From positions 1-64,000 of the forward strand of contig JBJETY010000008.1 of the NCBI GenBank assembly GCA_051883555.1: 64,000 bases of DNA, read 5' to 3'. Origin of the DNA: CAG-917 sp051883555. Its GTDB lineage: Bacteria > Bacillota > Clostridia > Christensenellales > CAG-917. The notes beneath the pieces are model-generated. The model was not told where the DNA came from and did not search any database. It worked only from the letters and a program-made list of their open reading frames with translations. Made by a program: the position numbers and the translations under genes. Shown in pieces: positions 1 through 8,021 of the stretch (its first letter is position 1; every line of letters starts with the position of its first letter).

Positions 1-2782
1 CAGGAAGGAGAGCTACGATTTGATCGCGAGCGGCTTCGCTTGCTTTAGCGTCGTCTTTTCCTTCGACCCAAGCGTTCAAAGCAGCTTTGAAATCATCCGA
101 TACGTTTGTTTCGAGAAGTTGTTTTGCATATCCTTCGAGAATGTTTCTTCTTGTCGTGTATGCAAGATTCATGCCGTAACCGAATTCTGCGTTATCTTCG
201 AACAAGCTGTTTGCCCAAGCAGGTCCGCGTCCCTTATCGTTCGTCGTGTACGGACAGGTAGGAGCAGAGCCGCCGTAAATCGAGCTACAACCGGTTGCGT
301 TTGCAACAAGCATTCTGTCACCGAAAAGTTGTGACATAAGTTTTACGTACGGAGTTTCGCCGCATCCTGCGCAAGCGCCCGAGAATTCGAAGAGTGGTTT
401 CTTGAATTGGCTGTTCTTTACGTTCATTGATTTGAGTTCTGCAGTGGTTTCTTTAAGAGATTCTGCATATTCCCAGTTTGCTGCGTCCTTTTCGATTGAA
501 TCGTCAAGCGGAATCATCGTAAGAGCTTTTTCTTTTGAAGGACATACCGCGACGCAGTTTTTACATCCCGTACAATCGTATGGGCTGACCTGAATACGGA
601 ATTCGTATCCGGCAAAACCTGTTGCAGGTTTTGTGATAAAGCTTTCAGGCTTGTCTTTCATATCGTTTGACAAAACAGGGCGGATACAAGCATGAGGGCA
701 TACAAGCGCACATTGGTTACATTGAATACACTTTGTAGGGTCCCATTCAGGAACGGAAACTGCGATGCCGCGTTTTTCGAATTTCGTTGTGCCCGTAGGT
801 ACGTAACCGTTAGGATTGAATGCCGAAACAGGAAGTTTGTCGCCTTCTTGTGCAGCGATAGGAGCGATGAACGTTCTGAAATATTCGTCTTCTGCCAATT
901 TAAGCGGAGCGGCGCCGGTCGTCGTCGTAGCCCAGCTTTCAGGATATTTAACTTCGACAAGTTCTTTGATTGCGTTGTCTACGCAAGCGTAGTTCATATT
1001 GACGATAGCGTCGCCCTTCTTGCCGTAAGTAAGCTTGATTTTTTCTTTCATATAACGCTCAGCGTCTTCGTAAGGAATGATGTTTGCAAGTTTGAAGAAA
1101 GCTGCCTGCATAACAGTGTTGACGCCTTTGTTCGTGCCGAGAGCGGTAACGACTTTAAGACCGTCGAGCGTATAGAATTTGACGTGCTTTTTAGCAATCA
1201 TATTTTTCATGGAAGCAGGAAGTTTTGTTTCCATTTCTTCCGGAGTCCATTGCGAGTTAAGAAGGAAAGTGCCGCCGTCTTTAAGGTCGCTCAACATATC
1301 GTAGCGGAGAACGTATGATTCGTTATGGCAAGCAATGAAGTCAGCCTGGTCGATAAGATACGTGCTACGGATTGGTTTGTCTGAGAAACGAAGGTGAGAA
1401 ATCGTTATACCGCCCGATTTCTTTGAGTCGTATGCGAAATATGCCTGAGCGTATTTGTCGGTATGGTCGCCGATGATTTTGATGCTGTTTTTGTTTGCGC
1501 CGACGGTGCCGTCGGAGCCGAGTCCGTAGAATTTGCAGGAAACGGTGCTCTTGTCTGAAGCGTCGATTTTTTCGGTAACAGCAAGAGAATGGAACGTAAC
1601 GTCGTCGGTGATTCCGACCGTGAAGCGGTTTTTCTTTTCGCCTTTCATATTTGCGTAGATTGCGTTGACCATTGAAGGATTGAATTCCTTGCTGCCGATA
1701 CCGTAACGACCGCAAAGGACTTCCTTTTTGACGCCCTTATCTGCCAATGCCGCAACAACGTCGATGTAAAGCGGTTCGCCTTGTGCGCCCGGTTCCTTCG
1801 TTCTGTCCATAACGGTGATGGTTTTTACGCTTTGTGGAATTGCGTTGACCAATGCGTCTGCAGGGAAAGGTCTGAAAAGTCTGACTTTGACAAGACCGAC
1901 TTTTTCGCCTTTTGCGTTAAGGTAATCAACCGTTTCTTCCGCTGCTTCGGCGCCTGAACCCATGATAACGATAACTCTGTCTGCGTCCTTTGCGCCGTAG
2001 TAGTCGACGAGGTTGTATTTTCTGCCTGTGAGAGCGGAAACTTTGTCCATTTGTGCCTGAACGATAGCAGGAACCGCGTCGTAATATTTATTTGAAGCTT
2101 CTCTGTTCTGGAAGTAAATATCAGGGTTTTGTGCAGTGCCTTGTTGATGTGGATGTTCAGGGTTCAAAGCACGTTTTCTGAATTCTTCGATTTTCTTGAA
2201 ATCAACGAGCTTCTTCATTTCGTCATATTCGATTCCGTCGATTTTGCTAACTTCGTGAGACGTTCTGAAACCGTCGAAGAAGCTGATGAAAGGTACGCTG
2301 GATTCGAGAGTAGACAAATGAGCTACAAGCGATAAGTCCATGACTTCCTGAACGCTGTTTGAAGCGAGCATAGCAAAACCTGTCTGACGGCAAGCCATAA
2401 CGTCTGAATGGTCGCCGAAGATGTTAAGAGCATGACCTGCAACGCTTCTTGCCGATACGTGGAAAACGGACGGAAGCAATTCGCCAGCGATTTTGTACAT
2501 ATTCGGAATCATAAGGAGTAAGCCTTGGCTTGCCGTGAAAGTGCTTGTTAACGCACCTGCCGCAAGTGAGCCGTGAACTGCGCCTGCCGCACCGGCTTCG
2601 GATTCCATTTCAGCGATTTTGAGAACGTTGCCCATAAGGTTCTTTCTGCCCTGTCCTGCCCATTCGTCGCAGTTTTCTGCCATAGGAGACGAAGGAGTGA
2701 TAGGGTAGATGGCGGCTACGTCAGAGAACGCATAGGCTACGTGTGCCGCTGCGGTGTTGCCGTCGATAGTCATTTTTTTCAT
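1..2782 (-). CDS. nifJ: Pyruvate:ferredoxin (flavodoxin) oxidoreductase, 3'-truncated by window edge
   Basis: Oxidatively decarboxylates pyruvate with CoA to acetyl-CoA and CO2, reducing ferredoxin; the main pyruvate-oxidising enzyme of anaerobes, cytoplasmic. About 927 codons are open from the ATG at 2782 to the window edge; the family is about 1170 aa, so about 250 C-terminal residues are missing. The N-terminus reads MKKMTIDGNTAAAHVAYAFS followed by YPITPSSPM, as expected for the pyruvate-binding domain. Two 4Fe-4S clusters are visible in the complement: CIQCNQCALVCP near 690-720 and CTGCKNCVAVCP near 545-575. The TPP domain begins with CAGCGETP near 352-373, in the same frame. The start is supported by GGAGG about 8 nt upstream. 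It is a fused single-chain enzyme transcribed alone, divergent from ecfA1. Identification is very secure. Confidence 0.96.
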   Translation of the reverse strand, partial: MKKMTIDGNTAAAHVAYAFSDVAAIYPITPSSPMAENCDEWAGQGRKNLMGNVLKIAEMESEAGAAGAVHGSLAAGALTSTFTASQGLLLMIPNMYKIAGELLPSVFHVSARSVAGHALNIFGDHSDVMACRQTGFAMLASNSVQEVMDLSLVAHLSTLESSVPFISFFDGFRTSHEVSKIDGIEYDEMKKLVDFKKIEEFRKRALNPEHPHQQGTAQNPDIYFQNREASNKYYDAVPAIVQAQMDKVSALTGRKYNLVDYYGAKDADRVIVIMGSGAEAAEETVDYLNAKGEKVGLVKVRLFRPFPADALVNAIPQSVKTITVMDRTKEPGAQGEPLYIDVVAALADKGVKKEVLCGRYGIGSKEFNPSMVNAIYANMKGEKKNRFTVGITDDVTFHSLAVTEKIDASDKSTVSCKFYGLGSDGTVGANKNSIKIIGDHTDKYAQAYFAYDSKKSGGITISHLRFSDKPIRSTYLIDQADFIACHNESYVLRYDMLSDLKDGGTFLLNSQWTPEEMETKLPASMKNMIAKKHVKFYTLDGLKVVTALGTNKGVNTVMQAAFFKLANIIPYEDAERYMKEKIKLTYGKKGDAIVNMNYACVDNAIKELVEVKYPESWATTTTGAAPLKLAEDEYFRTFIAPIAAQEGDKLPVSAFNPNGYVPTGTTKFEKRGIAVSVPEWDPTKCIQCNQCALVCPHACIRPVLSNDMKDKPESFITKPATGFAGYEFRIQVSPYDCTGCKNCVAVCPSKEKALTMIPLDDSIEKDAANWEYAESLKETTAELKSMNVKNSQFKKPLFEFSGACAGCGETPYVKLMSQLFGDRMLVANATGCSSIYGGSAPTCPYTTNDKGRGPAWANSLFEDNAEFGYGMNLAYTTRRNILEGYAKQLLETNVSDDFKAALNAWVEGKDDAKASEAARDQIVALLP

Positions 2783-2822
2783 AAATACCTCCGAGATTTA
2801 TCTAAATTTACTCTTTAACGCT

Positions 2823-2851
2823 ATTATAATTCTATAAGCAATTTTAGTCAA
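2823..2851 (-). promoter_or_regulatory. nifJ promoter (sigma-A type)
   Basis: On the minus strand TTGACT (2851-2846) is followed by a 17-nt spacer and TATAAT (2828-2823). Transcription would start near 2816, giving a leader of about 34 nt that contains the GGAGG site of nifJ. No operator-like dyad was recognised. Confidence 0.8.
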
Positions 2852-3188
2852 ACAATAAACGGGATATTTATTGGAAGTTTATACTATATTTATTATATTA
2901 TAAACAATATAGAGCCGTAAAAAACGAGTACGCCGAAAGAAGGACGTAAAAGGGACAAAACAGCGTAAAACGTAAGGCGAAAAAGGTTGAGTTTTGAGGG
3001 AAACGGTAAAGAGTTTAGTGAAGCGGAAAACTTTGAAAAGGTAAATTCAGGTAAAAAAACCGCCGCCGTTACGGCAGCTAAAAAAATTCAGCTTTACGAT
3101 TTAGTTCGGAAATTTTGTTATAATATGCGTTTTTACGTCAATATTAGTAGAACGAATAAAAACGTAAAATAAAACAGGCTATAAAAAA
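2852..3188. other. Intergenic region between divergent nifJ and ecfA1
   Basis: About 340 bases of AT-rich sequence between the two divergent promoters. A 61-codon frame on the plus strand (2987-3172) begins with TTG, lacks a ribosome binding site and has low-complexity composition, so I do not call it. A TATAAT at 3119-3124 has no convincing -35 partner. Nothing else is recognised. Confidence 0.5.
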
Positions 3189-3217
3189 TTGTCAAAAACG
3201 ACTTAGGATGTTATAAT
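3189..3217 (+). promoter_or_regulatory. ecfA1 promoter, apparently leaderless
   Basis: TTGTCA (3189-3194), a 17-nt spacer and TATAAT (3212-3217). Only 6 nt separate the -10 from the ATG at 3224, so the predicted first transcribed base is the A of the start codon. There is no Shine-Dalgarno upstream, consistent with a leaderless mRNA for the ecf-truA operon. Confidence 0.75.
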
Positions 3218-3223
3218 GCATTT

Positions 3224-4060
3224 ATGCCTCAAATCGAAGTAAAGAACGTAAAATTTACATATTCAAAAAAGGAAGAAAACGCTACGTACGCTTTAGGCGG
3301 CGTATCTTTTACCGTTGAAAAAGGCGAGTTTATTTCCGTTGTGGGTAAAAACGGTTGCGGAAAATCTACGCTTGCAAAACTGCTTAACGGGCTTTTCGAA
3401 CCGTCTTCGGGCAAAGTCATCGTATGCGGATACGATACGGAAAACGAAGACACGATTTTTGAAATAAGGAAAAGGGCGGGTATGGTATTTCAGAATCCCG
3501 ACAATCAGATGGTTGCGACTATCGTCGAGGACGATATTGCTTTCGGACCCGAAAATCTCGGCATACCGCCTAAAGAAATAGAAAGAAGAGTAGAATCGGC
3601 ATTGAATACGGTGGGAATGAGCGAATACCGCCGCGCAACCGCGTCTAAACTCAGCGGCGGACAAAAACAGCGTATTGCAATCGCCGGCGTACTGAGTATG
3701 GAGCCGGAGATACTGATATTCGACGAAGCGACGAGCATGCTTGATCCTAAGGGCAGAGCGGAAGTTATGTCGGTTGCAAAGAAGTTGAACGCTCAGGGGA
3801 TTACCGTCATAAACATTACGCATAATATGGACGAAGTCGCAATGGGCGACAGAGTTCTGGCACTAAGCGACGGAAAGATTGTTTTCGACGGTGTGCCTAA
3901 AGAATTGTTTAAAGATACAGGCGTTTTGAAAACCGCCAAACTTGATTTGCCGCCTGTGGCGAAATTCAGAAATATGCTGATAGAAAGAGGCGTAAAAGTA
4001 AGTGAAGACGTGTTGGAAGCGGACATTCTCGTGGAGGAGATATGGCAGTTATTGAAGTAA
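3224..4060 (+). CDS. ecfA1: ECF transporter ATPase EcfA1
   Basis: One of two ATPases of the energy-coupling factor module that powers uptake of vitamins and metals by separate substrate-binding S-components; acts at the inner face of the membrane with EcfA2 and EcfT. The 278 residues show Walker A GKNGCGKST (41-49), a Q-loop at 90 (VFQNPDNQ), signature LSGGQ (143-147), Walker B ILIFDEAT (163-170) and the H-loop His200. It overlaps ecfA2 by 19 bp. The start has no ribosome binding site but sits 7 nt after a strong -10 box. No S-component gene lies nearby, typical of a shared (group II) module. Confidence 0.93.
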   Translation: MPQIEVKNVKFTYSKKEENATYALGGVSFTVEKGEFISVVGKNGCGKSTLAKLLNGLFEPSSGKVIVCGYDTENEDTIFEIRKRAGMVFQNPDNQMVATIVEDDIAFGPENLGIPPKEIERRVESALNTVGMSEYRRATASKLSGGQKQRIAIAGVLSMEPEILIFDEATSMLDPKGRAEVMSVAKKLNAQGITVINITHNMDEVAMGDRVLALSDGKIVFDGVPKELFKDTGVLKTAKLDLPPVAKFRNMLIERGVKVSEDVLEADILVEEIWQLLK

Positions 4061-4911
4061 AAAATTTAAGCTACGTTTACTCCAAAAAGACGCCTTACGA
4101 AAAAAAAGCCGTTGATAACGTAAGTTTTGAAATCAACGAAGGAGAATTTTTCGGAATCGTCGGCGCGACGGGTAGCGGAAAGTCTACTCTTATTTCCCAT
4201 TTCAACGTTTTAAACAAACCGCAAACGGGAAGCGTCACCGTTCTCGGAATGGACTGCTCGAATAAAAAAAATTTCCTTGCCGTAAGGTTCGGCGTGGGAA
4301 TGGTTTTTCAATATCCCGAATATCAACTTTTTGAAGACACGGTGGCAAAGGACGTGGCGTTCGGACCTAAGAATATGAAGTTGCCTAAGGAAGAAATCGA
4401 ACGCAGAGTGAAGGAGTCGTTGGACCTTGTAGGTTTGCCGTATGAAGTTTACGGCGAGCGTTCCCCGTTCGAATTGTCGGGCGGCGAAAAAAGGCGAGTG
4501 GCAATTGCAGGCGTAATTGCGATGGAACCGAAAATACTGGTACTTGACGAAGTTGCGGCAGGTCTTGACCCCGAAGGCAGAGAAGGTATTTTATCTCTTA
4601 TCAAAAAATTGCAAAAGGAAAAATGTCCTACCATAGTTTTGATTTCTCACAATATGGACGATATCGCCGCTTTGTCGGACAGAATTCTCGTTATGTCGAA
4701 CGGAAAAGCCGAACTTCTCGATACGCCTAAAGAAGTGTTCAGAAACGTAAAAAAGATGACGGACTTAGGACTCGGATTGCCTACCGCAACCAGAATGCAG
4801 GTAGAGCTTGCCGCAAAAGGAATGAAATTCGACGACGTTTGCGTAACGTTTGAAGAACTTGCAAACCGGCTCAAAGAAATAAAGGAAAGGGGGAACGGCT
4901 ATGTTTCGTGA
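4042..4911 (+). CDS. ecfA2: ECF transporter ATPase EcfA2
   Basis: Second, non-identical ATPase of the ECF module; forms the A1-A2 heterodimer that drives EcfT. The 289 residues show Walker A GATGSGKST (41-49), Q-loop VFQYPEYQ near 88-95, the EcfA2-type signature LSGGE (145-149), Walker B ILVLDE (165-170) and H-loop His203. A GGAGG site lies inside the end of ecfA1. It overlaps ecfA1 by 19 bp and ecfT by 11 bp, so the three subunits are probably translationally coupled. Confidence 0.93.
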   Translation: MAVIEVKNLSYVYSKKTPYEKKAVDNVSFEINEGEFFGIVGATGSGKSTLISHFNVLNKPQTGSVTVLGMDCSNKKNFLAVRFGVGMVFQYPEYQLFEDTVAKDVAFGPKNMKLPKEEIERRVKESLDLVGLPYEVYGERSPFELSGGEKRRVAIAGVIAMEPKILVLDEVAAGLDPEGREGILSLIKKLQKEKCPTIVLISHNMDDIAALSDRILVMSNGKAELLDTPKEVFRNVKKMTDLGLGLPTATRMQVELAAKGMKFDDVCVTFEELANRLKEIKERGNGYVS

Positions 4912-5755
4912 TATTTCTTTCGGACAATATTATCCCGCGTCTTCTCCCGTGCACAGACTTGACCCGAGAATCAAACTTGTTCTTACTGTTTTGTATATAG
5001 TCACGATATTTTTTATACAGACGTATTTCAGCTATCTCGTAACGTTTGTGTTTTTGGTGTTTATCATACTCTTGTCGAGAGTGCCTATGTTGTCGGTGTT
5101 AAAATCGATTAAGGGCGTAATCTTTTTGGTTGTGTTCGCTTCCGTCTTGAATCTCTTTTTCGTAAAAACGGGAGAGGTGATATACGAAAAGCAGATAACG
5201 TCCGTATGGCATTTTATGATAACCTGGGACGGCGTTCATAACAGTATAAAACTTACTTTAAGACTCGTTCTTCTCATCGCCGGCGCTTCGATAATAACTT
5301 TGACGACGACTCCAATGAGTTTAACGGACGGCGTGGAAAGTCTTTTGAAACCTTTAAAGGTCGTCAGATTTCCCGTTCACGACGTGGCGATTATCATGAG
5401 CATTGCTTTGAGATTTATTCCTACCTTGCTCGAAGAGACGAACAAAATCATAAACGCACAAAAGGCAAGGGGAGCGTCGTTCGATACGGGCGGAATTTTT
5501 AAAAGAGCAAAGGCAATGCTGCCGATTCTTATTCCGCTTTTCGTCAGTGCTTTCAGAAGAGCGGACGAGCTTGCGTTTGCGCTCGATTCACGTTGCTATA
5601 ACGCAACGGAGAAAAGAACGAAAATGAAGAAACTGAAGATGCATTTCTCCGACCTTGTGGCAACCGTTATAACGGCTGGCTATGCAACTTTTATTTTCCT
5701 TGACAGATATTACTTTATGGGACTTGACCATATACTGTTTCCGGGGGTGTTTTAA
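4901..5755 (+). CDS. ecfT: ECF transporter transmembrane subunit EcfT
   Basis: Membrane scaffold that couples ATP hydrolysis by EcfA1/A2 to the toppling of S-components. The 284 residues contain strongly hydrophobic segments near 27-60, 72-88, 120-138, 160-175 and 245-275, and a cytoplasmic coupling region with the family Ala-Arg-Gly motif at 189-191 (KARGASFDTGG) and a second Ser-Arg motif near 230 (DSRCY). The start follows an AAGGGGG stretch. It ends sharing one base with truA (TAATG). Confidence 0.92.
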   Translation: MFRDISFGQYYPASSPVHRLDPRIKLVLTVLYIVTIFFIQTYFSYLVTFVFLVFIILLSRVPMLSVLKSIKGVIFLVVFASVLNLFFVKTGEVIYEKQITSVWHFMITWDGVHNSIKLTLRLVLLIAGASIITLTTTPMSLTDGVESLLKPLKVVRFPVHDVAIIMSIALRFIPTLLEETNKIINAQKARGASFDTGGIFKRAKAMLPILIPLFVSAFRRADELAFALDSRCYNATEKRTKMKKLKMHFSDLVATVITAGYATFIFLDRYYFMGLDHILFPGVF

Positions 5756-6498
5756 TGCGGTTTAAACTTACTGTGGAATACGACGGAACGAAATACCACG
5801 GTTGGCAAAAGCAGGAAAACGCATTGACCGTGCAGGAGACGCTCGAAAAGGCTTTGGCGAAACTCGGAATAAATGCGACGACTACTGCAAGCGGACGAAC
5901 GGACAGCGGCGTTCATGCAAAAGGTCAGGTAGTGCATTTTGACGGCGACGTAAAGATTCCGTGCGAAAGTTTGCCGCTTGCGATAAATTCATATCTGCCT
6001 TCCGACGTTGCGGTCGTAAAATGCGAAAAGGCGGCGGACGATTTCAATGCAAGGTTCGACGCGAAAAGAAAAACTTACTGTTACAGAATGTACGTTTCGA
6101 GGCTAAGACATCCGCTTTTGGAAAACAATCATTATCACGTAACGGGTAACATAGATTTGGAAAAAATGAAAAGCGCGGCGAAGGTCATCGAGGGCGAACA
6201 CGATTTCAAGTGTTTCGAAGCGTCCGGGTCGACGGTAAGCGACACGGTAAGGACGATTTACGAAATTAAAATTAAAACGACAGAGCTTATCGATTGCCGT
6301 GAAATCGAAATTTACGTTACGGGCAACGGCTTTTTGTATAATATGGTGCGAATCATAGCGGGCACTCTTCTTTACGTCGGTCAGGGAAAGTTGTCCGTTG
6401 ACGACGTGAAAAACATTCTGGAGAATAAGGACAGAACGGCGGCGGGGAAAACGCTTTCCGCAAAAGGACTGACTCTCGAAGAAGTGGTTTACGAATAA
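5755..6498 (+). CDS. truA: tRNA pseudouridine synthase A
   Basis: Isomerises uridines 38-40 in the anticodon stem-loop of tRNAs to pseudouridine. The 247 residues begin MRFKLTVEYDGTKYHGWQ, typical of TruA, and the catalytic loop reads SGRTDSGVHA with the Asp at residue 50. The C-terminal half has GNGFLYNMVRIIAGTL, the family signature. Its start overlaps the ecfT stop by one base, so it is the last gene of the ecf operon. The stop codon lies inside a terminator hairpin. Confidence 0.95.
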   Translation: MRFKLTVEYDGTKYHGWQKQENALTVQETLEKALAKLGINATTTASGRTDSGVHAKGQVVHFDGDVKIPCESLPLAINSYLPSDVAVVKCEKAADDFNARFDAKRKTYCYRMYVSRLRHPLLENNHYHVTGNIDLEKMKSAAKVIEGEHDFKCFEASGSTVSDTVRTIYEIKIKTTELIDCREIEIYVTGNGFLYNMVRIIAGTLLYVGQGKLSVDDVKNILENKDRTAAGKTLSAKGLTLEEVVYE

Positions 6499-6510
6499 AC
6501 CGCTTTTTTA
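6484..6510 (+). terminator. Rho-independent terminator overlapping the truA stop
   Basis: Stem GTGGTTTA (6484-6491), loop CGAA, stem TAAACCGC (6496-6503), then TTTTTTA. The TAA stop of truA (6496-6498) is the first triplet of the downstream arm, so the coding region supplies half of the stem. Confidence 0.75.
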
Positions 6511-6730
6511 ATTTTTAAACTGGCCGTCGAAAAACTTCGGAAACGAAAATAATTTAAGTCTTGCTTATAAGTATAGACTTTGCTTATAAGACGCGACGGG
6601 ATTAAAAGAACAAAACGCGTCGGGGTACAAAGAGAGTAAACGGCGTTGTTATTGCGCGTTATAATCGATATAAATATAATTTGATAACTTTTAAAAAATT
6701 TAAAAAGTATCGAAAAGTTGTGCATTTTGC

Positions 6731-6759
6731 TTGACATAATTTTCAATTTTTCATATCAT
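6731..6759 (+). promoter_or_regulatory. rplM-rpsI promoter
   Basis: TTGACA (6731-6736), a 17-nt spacer and TATCAT (6754-6759); predicted start near 6766. The preceding 220 bases after the truA terminator are AT-rich, hold a short direct repeat TTGCTTATAAG near 6561 and 6582, and show no gene. Confidence 0.8.
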
Positions 6760-6765
6760 TATATG

Positions 6766-6848
6766 GCTAATTTGGTTACTATGCCGTGAGGACTAGCCCC
6801 CTGAATGGCATTGACTAATAAAACACATACCCATTCGGAGGTTACATC
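6766..6848 (+). promoter_or_regulatory. rplM leader, candidate L13 autoregulatory leader
   Basis: About 80 nt of leader between the promoter and rplM. ATGCC (6781-6785) can pair with GGCAT (6806-6810) enclosing a C/G-rich loop, and CGGAGG lies near 6836. L13 leaders controlling rplM-rpsI are known in Firmicutes; I infer the same role from position and structure, but have not matched a covariance model. Confidence 0.45.
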
Positions 6849-7316
6849 ATGAGTAAGGATTTGCAAGCTTTTGCAAAAAACAATAAAACTTTTATGCCTA
6901 CGGCAGAAACGGTTGAAAGAAAGTGGTATATCATCGATGCAACGGGTTTGGTTCTCGGTAGACTTGCTAGTCAAGTTGCGTCAATTTTGAAGGGCAAGAA
7001 TAAACCAACCTATACGCCGCACGTCGACACGGGCGACAACGTTATCGTGATAAACTGTGATAAAGTCGTTTTGACAGGCAAGAAGTTGGAGCAAAAATAC
7101 TATCGCTATCATACCGGTTATATCGGCGGTTTAAAAGAAATTCAATATAAGAAACTTATGAACGAGAAGCCGGATTTTGCAGTTTATAGAGCAGTCAAAG
7201 GTATGCTTCCTAAAAACAGCCTTGGAGCACAAATGCTTAAAAAGCTTCGTGTTTATGTCGGTTCGGAACATAACCATCAGGCACAACAGCCAATCGAGCT
7301 TAAAATCGAGGATTAA
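6849..7316 (+). CDS. rplM: 50S ribosomal protein L13
   Basis: Early-assembling 23S rRNA-binding protein of the large subunit. The 155 residues contain ETVERKWYIIDATGLVLGRLAS and the C-terminal GMLPKNSLGAQMLKKLRVY signature. It is about 10 residues longer at the N-terminus than usual (MSKDLQAFAKNNKTFM); CGGAGG seven bases upstream supports this ATG rather than an internal one. Co-transcribed with rpsI, 10 bp downstream. Confidence 0.96.
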   Translation: MSKDLQAFAKNNKTFMPTAETVERKWYIIDATGLVLGRLASQVASILKGKNKPTYTPHVDTGDNVIVINCDKVVLTGKKLEQKYYRYHTGYIGGLKEIQYKKLMNEKPDFAVYRAVKGMLPKNSLGAQMLKKLRVYVGSEHNHQAQQPIELKIED

Positions 7317-7326
7317 GGAGTGAGTT

Positions 7327-7743
7327 ATGGCAACTAAAAAAGCAGTTAAAAAAGTTCAATATATCGGAACGGGCAGAAGAAAATCTGCAATCGCCCGCGT
7401 CCGCCTTATTCCCGGCGGAGAAGGTCAGATTATAATCAACAAACGTTCTCTCGAAGAATATTTCCCGCTTGATACGACGAGACTTATCGTAAATCAACCG
7501 CTTGTAGCGACGGACACAAAAGATAAGTTCGACGTATACGTAAACGTTAAAGGCGGCGGAATCACAGGACAGGCAGGAGCTATCAGACACGGTATCGCAA
7601 GAGCTCTTTGCACTGTAGACAGCGCGGCATATCGTCCAACGCTTAAAAAAGCCGGCTTCCTTACGCGTGACCCTAGAGTCAAAGAAAGAAAGAAGTACGG
7701 ACTTCACAAAGCGAGAAAAGCTCCGCAATTCAGCAAGAGATAA
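7327..7743 (+). CDS. rpsI: 30S ribosomal protein S9
   Basis: Small-subunit head protein whose basic C-terminal tail contacts P-site tRNA. The 138 residues start with a Lys-rich MATKKAVKKVQYIGTGRRKS and end KARKAPQFSKR, the conserved tail ending in Lys-Arg. GGAG lies just upstream of the ATG, overlapping the rplM stop region. Last gene of the rplM operon, followed by a strong terminator. Confidence 0.97.
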   Translation: MATKKAVKKVQYIGTGRRKSAIARVRLIPGGEGQIIINKRSLEEYFPLDTTRLIVNQPLVATDTKDKFDVYVNVKGGGITGQAGAIRHGIARALCTVDSAAYRPTLKKAGFLTRDPRVKERKKYGLHKARKAPQFSKR

Positions 7744-7751
7744 TCGAATTA

Positions 7752-7779
7752 AAAAAACCGACTTTAAAGTCGGTTTTTT
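7752..7779 (+). terminator. rpsI rho-independent terminator
   Basis: Near-perfect dyad with arms AAAAAACCGACTTT and AAAGTCGGTTTTTT. The T-rich arm supplies the U-tract and the A-rich arm could serve the opposite strand. Confidence 0.9.
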
Positions 7780-7843
7780 ATTTGTGAAATCGTAAGCGCC
7801 GATATGGCTTTCCGAAATTCGCAATGCGATTATTATAAAAACA

Positions 7844-7872
7844 TTGAAAAATTTATCCTTTTGCGTTACAAT
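7844..7872 (+). promoter_or_regulatory. Probable ispD promoter
   Basis: TTGAAA (7844-7849), a 17-nt spacer and TACAAT (7867-7872). The predicted transcript starts near 7879, giving a leader of about 140 nt that includes a 28-bp tandem duplication. Confidence 0.6.
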
Positions 7873-7953
7873 AAAAACACTTAAAGTATTTAACGTGTAA
7901 ATACTTATAGAAGTTCGGGAAAATATTTGGATATAGTAGTTCGTCTTAGATAT

Positions 7954-8009
7954 ATTGAACCTATATAAAGCAGAAAATAATATTGGACCTATATAAAGCA
8001 GAAGATAAG
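7954..8009 (+). repeat. Two tandem 28-bp repeats in the ispD leader
   Basis: Two abutting 28-bp units (7954-7981 and 7982-8009) share ACCTATATAAAGCAGAA and differ at three positions. They lie immediately before the AAGGGG ribosome binding site of ispD. Function unknown. Confidence 0.8.
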
Positions 8010-8021
8010 GGGTAACAAAAC

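Noticed and set aside
2987..3172. 61-codon plus-strand frame between nifJ and ecfA1
   Set aside because: Starts with TTG, has no ribosome binding site, and resembles no known small protein; treated as chance.
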